Positions 32,935 to 39,619 of a stretch of DNA of 64,000 nucleotides are shown here, piece after piece. Origin of the DNA: a virus. Position numbers and translations under genes: made by a program. The DNA lies in IMG/VR virus record IMGVR_UViG_3300044620_001883, positions 124,001-188,000 of that record. The stretch is one strand, 5' to 3'. The notes under the pieces are model-generated. The model ran no database searches. It saw nothing but the letters and a program-made list of their open reading frames with translations, and was not told the origin of the DNA. The stretch's first letter is position 1, and each line of letters starts with the position of its first letter.

Positions 32935-33012
32935 AAATTTCCCTGCTGTTTCTAGTCACCTCCTCTGGGGGTGGCGCAGTGGGAACTAAACAAACATCGG
33001 AGCTAGAACCCT

Positions 33013-33180
33013 ATGAATGAAGAAGTAATCGATAAACTGAAAGAGGCCATAAAGGCCTGTGCTGAAGCCGCAGCAAAAACCGGCGTAACCTGTGTTGAGG
33101 CGCTGCAGTTCACACAAGCAGCCTTGAATGCTACAAACGCCATCATTGGCCTCATGAGCGCGGAGCGCCAGCTCAAGTAA
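33013..33180 (+). CDS. Small helical protein, 55 aa
   Basis: Shorter than 60 codons but a clean ATG-to-TAA frame. Amphipathic Ala-rich helix with two cysteines. Function unknown. Confidence 0.45.
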   Translation: MNEEVIDKLKEAIKACAEAAAKTGVTCVEALQFTQAALNATNAIIGLMSAERQLK

Positions 33181-33278
33181 ACCCCTGTGCCCGCTGCGCT
33201 GTCGCTCTCCATCGAAGCTTGGCTCATCGAAAGAGGAGCCTCGGGACTTCAGCGCGGTGGGCCAACCTTTTCTAAACT

Positions 33279-33536
33279 ATGCCTGACAAAATAACACCCT
33301 TGAGAATAATCCAACCCACACCTCCAGCTGCCGAGGTCCCGGCAGAAGTCATTGCTACCTCGATCACCCAGATCGCGAAGGCCATGAAGGACCTGACTAG
33401 TACGCGGCTCGGCCGTAATGCGATCGTGACCCTGATCCACGCTGCCAGCAAGGTTCCCAAGCGTGACATCGTGGCCGTCATGGGCAGCCTCGAGAATCTG
33501 GAGCGTGACTGGCTGAAACCCAAACCCAAGGCGTGA
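33279..33536 (+). CDS. Hypothetical protein, 85 aa
   Basis: Pro-rich N-terminus, then helices (AIVTLIHAASKVPKRD). GTGA-type overlap with the next gene. No domain recognised. Confidence 0.5.
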   Translation: MPDKITPLRIIQPTPPAAEVPAEVIATSITQIAKAMKDLTSTRLGRNAIVTLIHAASKVPKRDIVAVMGSLENLERDWLKPKPKA

Positions 33537-33817
33537 ACGCAGATAACACAGATCGCATCTTGCAAGACCTCAAGCAAACCATCGACAAGTTACCACCGAC
33601 CGCAATTGGCGTTGTGCTGGAAACCTGGCGCGTGCGAATTGACGATATTCGAAAACAACTAAAGTTTACAGGCAGATCACTAACAGACGTAACGTGCCCA
33701 GCTGCGCGTGAGCTGATGACGCTGGAAATGGCCGTACGTCAAATCGAGGCGGCCTGTGCTGTTGAGCGCGGGGATGGACTCGATGCCATCCGTATCCTTT
33801 TGAACCCCACCCCATGA
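33533..33817 (+). CDS. Hypothetical helical protein, 94 aa
   Basis: GTG start overlapping the previous stop. Helical, charged; ATGA overlap with the HNH gene. Function unknown. Confidence 0.5.
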   Translation: MNADNTDRILQDLKQTIDKLPPTAIGVVLETWRVRIDDIRKQLKFTGRSLTDVTCPAARELMTLEMAVRQIEAACAVERGDGLDAIRILLNPTP

Positions 33818-34443
33818 GCACCACCCGTCGCGAGAAAGCCCGACGACTCAAGAACGCAGAGGGTGTGATCATCTGCAGCTGTGGCTGTGGTCAGATTCCA
33901 AAGCCACCACGTCAGACTTGGTTCAGCCAGGCCTGCGTGGATGGTTGGCGGGAGAAGAATGATCCGGGGTACATCCGCCAGCAGATGCTGAAGCGCGACA
34001 AGGGGATCTGCGCTCTGTGTGGTGTCGACTGCGTCAAGATCCAGAAGACAGTACAGCGGCTGCAACACCTGCTGCGCTGCAGCCCTCCAGATCACGGTCA
34101 GCGCAAGTTCCGGGAAGGTCACAGTTACAACGGGCAGTTTCTGCGCAGCAAGTACGACAGGTGCCTGGCAATCTGGCAACGGTGGCGGCACAAGCGTATT
34201 ACAGCTGCCAGGAACCGACTGGAGCGTATCAGGGCTCAGGGTTGGAACCTGGACCGGAAGACACAATGGGATGCGGATCACATCCTACCCGTCATCGAGG
34301 GTGGGGGTCTGTGTGGTCTTGTCTCGATGCAGACACTGTGCGTACCTTGTCATAAGGAGAAAACCAAACAGCATGCAAAAGACCGGGCGCAAAGAAGGCG
34401 AGAGAGTAGTGGGTGTTTACCAGATCAAGTGCCTGGTAACTAG
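33814..34443 (+). CDS. HNH endonuclease, 209 aa
   Basis: CSCGCG at 21-26 and CALCG at 66-70 are zinc knuckles. The HNH core is DADHILPVIEGGG (153-165) followed by LCVPCHKEKTKQ (175-186), the standard H...GG...LC..CH arrangement. Such enzymes are usually free-standing homing nucleases in phages. The 3' end overlaps the GIY-YIG gene by 71 bases, and a second HNH tail sits behind that gene, which suggests an insertion history. Confidence 0.75.
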   Translation: MSTTRREKARRLKNAEGVIICSCGCGQIPKPPRQTWFSQACVDGWREKNDPGYIRQQMLKRDKGICALCGVDCVKIQKTVQRLQHLLRCSPPDHGQRKFREGHSYNGQFLRSKYDRCLAIWQRWRHKRITAARNRLERIRAQGWNLDRKTQWDADHILPVIEGGGLCGLVSMQTLCVPCHKEKTKQHAKDRAQRRRESSGCLPDQVPGN

Positions 34444-35182
34444 CCATGTCTATGTGGGCAGCTCTGTGCACTGCCTGCGGCGGTTTAAGTATCACAAGAC
34501 GCAGCTCCGAGGCGGTACGCACACCAACAGACACCTACAAGCGGCGTGGTGTAAGTACGGCGAAGCGCAGTTTGAGTTCATGATTATTAGACAGCTCACG
34601 GCTCCTTTGGGACCTGAGGTGTTGCTAACCTGTGAACGAGCCCTCTGTGTGAAGCTTAAAGCCCTTGATCCGTGCCACGGTTACAACCAACAGCAACCCG
34701 GTGCGGTGTACTGCCGTAGCACCGCTGAAGAGACCAAGCGCAAAATAGGCGACGCCAACCGAGGTAAGAAGAGAACACCAGAACAGGTTAAGCGCGCGCG
34801 TGATGCATTTTTACTGGCTACCGCGGGCAGGCCAGGTCCGAATAAAGGACGCAAGTTTGGACCCGATGTGCGACAGAAGATACGTCAAGCCCGTCTAGGC
34901 CGTCCGTCCTACACACGCAGTGCGGCGACGCTGCAAAAGCAGTCGTTAGTTTTGAAGAGCTTTTACACAACACCCAAGGGGCAGATTCTACGCGCCGCGC
35001 GCGGGAGGCCAGCGGAGCCGTGCACCAACTGTAGCTGTATCGTTAAGACACGCCGACGCGGTTTATGCGGAGCATGTAACGAGTACAAGAGGCGCACAGG
35101 GAACGCTCGACCTCCTGGAGGTTTTCCACAGGGTGGAGGCAGGCATGGGCGAAAAACCCTGGCAAAGCCGCACGCTTTGTAA
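34373..35182 (+). CDS. GIY-YIG homing endonuclease with NUMOD3-like repeats, 269 aa
   Basis: GVYQI at 14-18 and VYVGSS at 26-31 form the GIY-YIG core, with Arg36/37, Glu88 and the GYN at 103-105 fitting the active site and following turn. Residues about 116-180 have SxxxKRKIxxANxGK and VRQKIRQARLGRP, NUMOD3-like DNA-binding repeats. Residues 220-240 hold a CTNC...CGAC zinc finger. ATG at 34373 begins the domain exactly; a longer in-frame extension upstream lies in the HNH gene and is not needed. A/T-richer than its surroundings. Confidence 0.75.
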   Translation: MQKTGRKEGERVVGVYQIKCLVTSHVYVGSSVHCLRRFKYHKTQLRGGTHTNRHLQAAWCKYGEAQFEFMIIRQLTAPLGPEVLLTCERALCVKLKALDPCHGYNQQQPGAVYCRSTAEETKRKIGDANRGKKRTPEQVKRARDAFLLATAGRPGPNKGRKFGPDVRQKIRQARLGRPSYTRSAATLQKQSLVLKSFYTTPKGQILRAARGRPAEPCTNCSCIVKTRRRGLCGACNEYKRRTGNARPPGGFPQGGGRHGRKTLAKPHAL

Positions 35183-35285
35183 CCCCTGCCACAAAAAGGT
35201 CACCAAGGAACTAGCAGCCCGGCGAGCTGAACACCGCAGGCAGGAGAAAAAGCAGTTGCAAACCCTGACCGTTTCGCCATCATGA
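35112..35285 (+). pseudogene. HNH endonuclease C-terminal remnant
   Basis: In a frame different from the GIY-YIG gene, this stretch reads a HRVEAG segment, then RTLCNPCHKKVTKELAARR, ending at a stop at 35283-35285. It parallels VIEGG, then QTLCVPCHKEKTKQ of the intact HNH gene upstream. It has no HNH N-terminus of its own. Probably the original or a duplicated HNH 3' end displaced by the homing element. Confidence 0.55.
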
Positions 35286-35354
35286 CTGTGCCGCGTGTCG
35301 CAACCGGTTTCCCCAGAGAAGAGATTCTGAAATAGCGGATTCGTCCTGCAACAT

Positions 35355-35399
35355 CAGATCTTACCATCAGACCCCTTCTACAGGTCTACAGGTAATCTG
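35355..35399 (+). ncRNA. Structured RNA hairpin in the intergenic gap
   Basis: Nested stems: CAGAT/ATCTG (35355-35359 with 35395-35399), TACC/GGTA (35362-35365 with 35391-35394), AGACC/GGTCT (35369-35373 with 35383-35387), with a 2-base bulge and a 3x3 internal loop. Not followed by a T run. It may be a regulatory or processed leader, or part of the mobile element. Confidence 0.35.
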
Positions 35400-35439
35400 G
35401 GAGACCGGCCTCGACACGCGGCTCTTTGCGTACATGGCG

Positions 35440-35468
35440 TTGACGTCCAGCCAGTGACCTCGTAATGT
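35440..35468 (+). promoter_or_regulatory. Possible sigma70-type promoter
   Basis: TTGACG at 35440, a 17-base spacer and TAATGT at 35463-35468, just before the gene at 35476. The -10 is weak. Confidence 0.3.
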
Positions 35469-35475
35469 CCAGATC

Positions 35476-35838
35476 ATGGACACATCCAAGTACCGCCCCC
35501 TTGCCTATCTGCTGGGCTCCAAGACAACTTATTCTGCCGCCGACGCTGTAGGCAGTCCGGCGAATCGGAACATGTACCGCCACCACACCTTCCAGCGCAT
35601 TGTGAAGGATGAAGGCGGCGGCAACCCTGCCGTTAAGATCCAGGCGCGGATCATCCCCGTCGAGGACGCTGTGGATGCCGCGGAGTGGTCCACCATTGCC
35701 ACACTCAACAACTCCACACCCATTGCCTTCTTCGGTCACACGCTCTTGCCGGCTGTCCGGGCTGTACGTGATGACGGCAGCACTGTGGAAATCAAGGTCT
35801 TGGTGTTCAGTGGCAATGACCGTGACGATGAAGGCTGA
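35476..35838 (+). CDS. Small virion-type protein, 120 aa
   Basis: Beta-rich, with a MYRHHTFQRIV segment and a Gly/Asp-rich tail. It starts an operon with the second beta' half five bases downstream. Function unknown; structural role inferred from context. Confidence 0.5.
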   Translation: MDTSKYRPLAYLLGSKTTYSAADAVGSPANRNMYRHHTFQRIVKDEGGGNPAVKIQARIIPVEDAVDAAEWSTIATLNNSTPIAFFGHTLLPAVRAVRDDGSTVEIKVLVFSGNDRDDEG

Positions 35839-35843
35839 TCCCT

Positions 35844-38834
35844 ATGCGCGTCAAAGCCATCCAGTATGCGGTCAATTCGGTGCTACCTCCAGAGCTGCGC
35901 GACTATCAACGCCCTCTGGACGGTAAAGGGATCGAGCGTCTGATGCACCAGGTGGCGGTAAGCTACCCGGACAAATATGCGGAGGTGCTCCGTCACATCG
36001 GTGACCTGGGACGCAACGCCGCGTACTGGCAAGGTGAGACCATGGGACTCGATGATCTGCGCGACGTCATCGACACGCCCGGCTATTTGCGCCAGATGGA
36101 CACGGAGGTCGACGCAGCCACACGAGGCCTCAAGGATCCGCAGGCGATCCGGGAAGCCCGGGAGGGTGTCTGGCATAAATGGGCGTCCAAGCTGGAGCGC
36201 GACACCATGACGGCCGCGCTGGTGAAGAACAACGCGATCGGTGAATCTGTGGCATCCGGAGCACGCGGCAAGCCTGTGCAGGCCCGCGCTATGCTTTCCA
36301 CGCCGGCGATCTTCGAAGACAGCCAGGGTCGCACCATCCCGCTCTTCGCCCGCAGTTCTTACTCCCAGGGTGTGTCTCCTGGTGCCTGGCTTGCTGGGAC
36401 CTACGGCGCCCGCAAGGCAGTCGTGAGTACAAAGGTCTCGACTGCCAAAGGTGGGTTCTTGGCGAAAATGCTCACACAGGTTGCTGCTCCTCTGATCGTG
36501 ACTGAGCCAGACTGCGGAACCACCAACGGCATCGATCTTTCCAAAGACGCGCCCGACCTGCGCAACCGCTTCCTGGCCGCCCCTGCCGGTGGGCTTGACG
36601 GTGGGTCTCTTCTGGACCGCAAGGGCATCGCGCAGATCAAAAACAAGTTCAAGGGCGACACCATCCTGGTGCGATCTGCTCTGACCTGCCAGGCCCCTCG
36701 TGGTGTTTGCGCCAAGTGTATCGGGGCAGACCCGCGCGGACAGCTCCACCGTGTTGGCTACGCCGCAGGGATCACAGCCTCGAACGCGCTCGGAGAACCT
36801 GCTTGTTTGCATGGTAGCACCCTGGTGCGCATGGCAGATGGAAGTGTCAGACCGATCACCGCTATCCGAGTTGGTGACATGGTGCTAGGCGCGGATATAC
36901 AAGGGGTGCTGCGTCCAACAAGGGTCATGAATACGTTCGTGAACGGTATGCGTCACTGCTTTAGAACGGTTGTGCGTAAGGGCTTCGGTGCCAAGTCTGA
37001 TCGTATCGAGTTAATTTCCACAGCAGAACATAAAGTTCTAAGCTTCAAAGGCAAACGTCACAAGAAGGCGTATCCAACTATCGCAAGCATAGAAATGCCA
37101 GCAGAAGTAAACCCCCAACACAGCGTGTACATGGCAGCGGGTTGCCCTGATTTCGTAGGCGTTGTCGAGCCGTGGGCCATGCTGCTCGGGGCACTTACAG
37201 GTGACGGTTGTTACACCGGAGGAAAAGGCTCTGATGGCAAAGGCATCGGTTTTTCCTGCTACGATCAGCTTCTCACTGAAGACATGCAGAGAGCGCTACA
37301 TGCACACGGATTGAAGCTGAGCGGCAGCGAAGCAAGCGAGTTTCGTGTAAACATGCAAGACCAATATAGCGCGTTCGAATACATCGATGGTAAATTAGTA
37401 CGTAACAAGCTGCGTGCGGTGCTTATCAAAGAAGGTATGTGGGGGCAGTACAGTGGTGAAAAAACACCTCCAAGAAACATTCAGAGGTGGGACAACGCAT
37501 CCGTAGCAGCTTACATCGGTGGGTTGCTGGCCACAGATGGGTGGATCACCACAACCGGAAGTGTTGCTGGGTTTAGCAGCAACTCCCAGCTGCTGCTGCA
37601 GACTGTCAAGGACCTGTGTGAGCTGCGTTTTGGTATCTACGGATCGCGCATAATCCCGAAGTACAAAAGAAAGAAAGGGACCCAACAGTTTTACGCACCA
37701 ACGTTTGAGTTCACGATCTGCGGCGCAGAGAACATGCGAAAGTTGTTCGCGCATATACCTGTGCCAGGTTGCAAACAAGCAAGGCTGCAAAAGAAAGCAC
37801 AGGAACCAACTAAAACACGCATGTGCGCGGGGCGTTTCACCGTGCTTGAGCAAGTGTACTACGGGTTTGAGATGACTTACGACATTGAGGTGGACAACGA
37901 CACCCACCTCTTTGCGCTCGCCAATGGTCTGGTTGTTTCAAACACACAGGCGGCCCTGCGGGAAAAGCACACATCAGGCGCAGCGTCTAAGAAGGCCTCG
38001 TACTCGGGGTTGGATTGGCTGCAGCGGTTCGTGCAGGTGCCAGACAGTTTCCCAGATCGCGCCCCCGTGGCTGAGCAAGATGGGACCGTGACGGTCATGG
38101 AGGCCCCGCAAGGTGGTCACTATGTACACATCGGAGATCAGGAGCATTACGTACCGGCCAACCTGGAAGTAACCGTCAAGACAGGCGAGCGTGTTGAAGC
38201 CGGGCAACCTCTGTCGGAAGGGGTCGTGCGCCCTGATGACGTGGTGCGGTTGCGTGGCGTTGGGGAAGGTCGCCGATACTACAGCGACCGCCTTGGGCAG
38301 ATGTTTGCCGACTCAGGCTTCCGCGCGGACCCGCGCAACGTCGAGCTGATTGCGCGTGCGGCGGTCGATCATGTGCAGATCGACGATCCTGAGGATCTGC
38401 CAGACGGTGTGCTCCCTGACGACACAGTACAGTTCGGGGAGTTCATGCGCAATTACGAGCCCGCCGAGGGATCCCAAATACGGGATATCAAGGAGGCCGC
38501 CGGCCAGTACCTACAGCAGCCCGCCCTCCACTACACACCCGGCACCAAACTCACAGGCAGCATGGTCGAGCGTCTAGGCAAGGCTGGCATCTCGAAGATC
38601 ATGACCAACGAGAAAGCGCCGCCTTTCCACCCCGCAATGGTGCGCCTTCAAACGTCCTCGTTTTCAAATCCGGATTGGCTGGCCAGCTTGTCGACCTCTT
38701 ACCTCGGCAAACAGCTCGCCACGGGAGCGGCGCGCGGGCAGGACACCAACATCGAACACAACATCCACTTTGCACCCCGGCTTGCTGTGGGTGTAGACTT
38801 TGGCAAGAACATCGAAACCACCGGAGAATTTTGA
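35844..38834 (+). CDS. RNA polymerase beta' subunit, C-terminal half, with intein, 996 aa
   Basis: Residues 20-90 follow the beta' funnel region (RPLDGKGIERLM; MGLDDLRDV). SGARGKPVQARAML at 138-151 and GTYGARKAVVSTKVSTAKGG match SGARG...THGARKGL. VTEPDCGTTNG supplies C224, and C282, C289 and C292 complete the beta' zinc site. Then AAGITASNALGEPA meets the intein. Afterwards TQAALREKHTSGAAS continues the GEPGTQLTMRTFH trigger-loop sequence. The C-terminal part ends like bacterial beta' with a shortened tail. It should pair with the product of 14829 and a beta subunit not seen here. Confidence 0.9.
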   Translation: MRVKAIQYAVNSVLPPELRDYQRPLDGKGIERLMHQVAVSYPDKYAEVLRHIGDLGRNAAYWQGETMGLDDLRDVIDTPGYLRQMDTEVDAATRGLKDPQAIREAREGVWHKWASKLERDTMTAALVKNNAIGESVASGARGKPVQARAMLSTPAIFEDSQGRTIPLFARSSYSQGVSPGAWLAGTYGARKAVVSTKVSTAKGGFLAKMLTQVAAPLIVTEPDCGTTNGIDLSKDAPDLRNRFLAAPAGGLDGGSLLDRKGIAQIKNKFKGDTILVRSALTCQAPRGVCAKCIGADPRGQLHRVGYAAGITASNALGEPACLHGSTLVRMADGSVRPITAIRVGDMVLGADIQGVLRPTRVMNTFVNGMRHCFRTVVRKGFGAKSDRIELISTAEHKVLSFKGKRHKKAYPTIASIEMPAEVNPQHSVYMAAGCPDFVGVVEPWAMLLGALTGDGCYTGGKGSDGKGIGFSCYDQLLTEDMQRALHAHGLKLSGSEASEFRVNMQDQYSAFEYIDGKLVRNKLRAVLIKEGMWGQYSGEKTPPRNIQRWDNASVAAYIGGLLATDGWITTTGSVAGFSSNSQLLLQTVKDLCELRFGIYGSRIIPKYKRKKGTQQFYAPTFEFTICGAENMRKLFAHIPVPGCKQARLQKKAQEPTKTRMCAGRFTVLEQVYYGFEMTYDIEVDNDTHLFALANGLVVSNTQAALREKHTSGAASKKASYSGLDWLQRFVQVPDSFPDRAPVAEQDGTVTVMEAPQGGHYVHIGDQEHYVPANLEVTVKTGERVEAGQPLSEGVVRPDDVVRLRGVGEGRRYYSDRLGQMFADSGFRADPRNVELIARAAVDHVQIDDPEDLPDGVLPDDTVQFGEFMRNYEPAEGSQIRDIKEAAGQYLQQPALHYTPGTKLTGSMVERLGKAGISKIMTNEKAPPFHPAMVRLQTSSFSNPDWLASLSTSYLGKQLATGAARGQDTNIEHNIHFAPRLAVGVDFGKNIETTGEF
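36804..37943 (+). mobile_element. Intein with LAGLIDADG endonuclease in beta' C-half, 380 aa
   Basis: Residues 321-700: Cys start (CLHGSTLVRMADGSVRPI), LAGLIDADG motifs LLGALTGDG and YIGGLLATDG, and the end block DIEVDNDTHLFALANGLVVSN followed by Thr701. Insertion is between GEPA and TQ, inside the GEPGTQ trigger-loop sequence. The penultimate residue is Ser rather than the common His. More A/T-rich than the flanking exteins. Confidence 0.85.
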
Positions 38835-38842
38835 TCCCCCAT

Positions 38843-39619
38843 ATGCTCACCCCATCCAGAACCGCCAAAGAGTACGAGGAGATGCTGGACTTCGCGGAGC
38901 GGACCCAACAGGTCAAGCAGGCGCTGAACCCCCTTGCTCCCTTGAAGGCGCTCGGTAACGCTGTCTCACGTGGGGTTCAAAAGATCCCATTTATCGGGAA
39001 GCCTGCGGTCGCCTCCACTCCCTATCAGTTTGGTTACGGCGTGCCTGGTGCGGAAGTCGCCAGCGCCGCAGGCCAAGCCGCCACAGGACTCTTCAAGTGG
39101 GCACCCGCCGCGGGACGGCTCGCCACTGCTCCCATGCGCTGGGCGGCCAACAATCCACTGACGACCGTTATAGGAGGCGGAGCGTTGGCTCAAATCAACA
39201 GTACAGCTGACGACCTTCGGAACCGCATCGGTTCCTTTGCGGACGGTGTCTCGCACGGTGCCGCCGGTACGCTCCATGGTTTCGCCAACGCCCCGTTCGC
39301 TCAACGCTTGTCCGGCGCGTTGTTCCCGCAGGCGGCAATGAACAGCGAGAGCATGGGAGAGGCCATCAAGGCCCACACGGCCAAGCAGATGCAACAACAG
39401 TCCGCACCGGTGCGCATGATGCTCGGGGACACAATGGCACCGAGCATCATGGACAAGCTGCGGTTGATGCAGGCCGGGCAGAGTCCTGATTTGTCCCCGC
39501 GTGTCCGCGAACTTCTCCCGTTGGCAGGGGAGGCCCGCTTGCGAGGCATGCAGGACCTGTGGAAGAAGATCGAGGACTACACGACGCAGGGCACCAATGC
39601 CACTACCGCTGGTACTTGA
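38843..39619 (+). CDS. Virion-type membrane-interacting protein, 258 aa
   Basis: Gly/Ala-rich with hydrophobic stretches (about 110-130), helical ends and a Gln-rich tail. The start at 38843 lies 8 bases after the beta' gene. Likely an internal or ejected virion protein by composition. Function unknown. Confidence 0.55.
   Translation: MLTPSRTAKEYEEMLDFAERTQQVKQALNPLAPLKALGNAVSRGVQKIPFIGKPAVASTPYQFGYGVPGAEVASAAGQAATGLFKWAPAAGRLATAPMRWAANNPLTTVIGGGALAQINSTADDLRNRIGSFADGVSHGAAGTLHGFANAPFAQRLSGALFPQAAMNSESMGEAIKAHTAKQMQQQSAPVRMMLGDTMAPSIMDKLRLMQAGQSPDLSPRVRELLPLAGEARLRGMQDLWKKIEDYTTQGTNATTAGT

Noticed and set aside
34373-35182. Group I intron carrying the GIY-YIG gene
   Set aside because: No conserved intron core could be recognised and the upstream HNH gene has its own complete tail, so a free-standing insertion is simpler. 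RNA data could reopen this.
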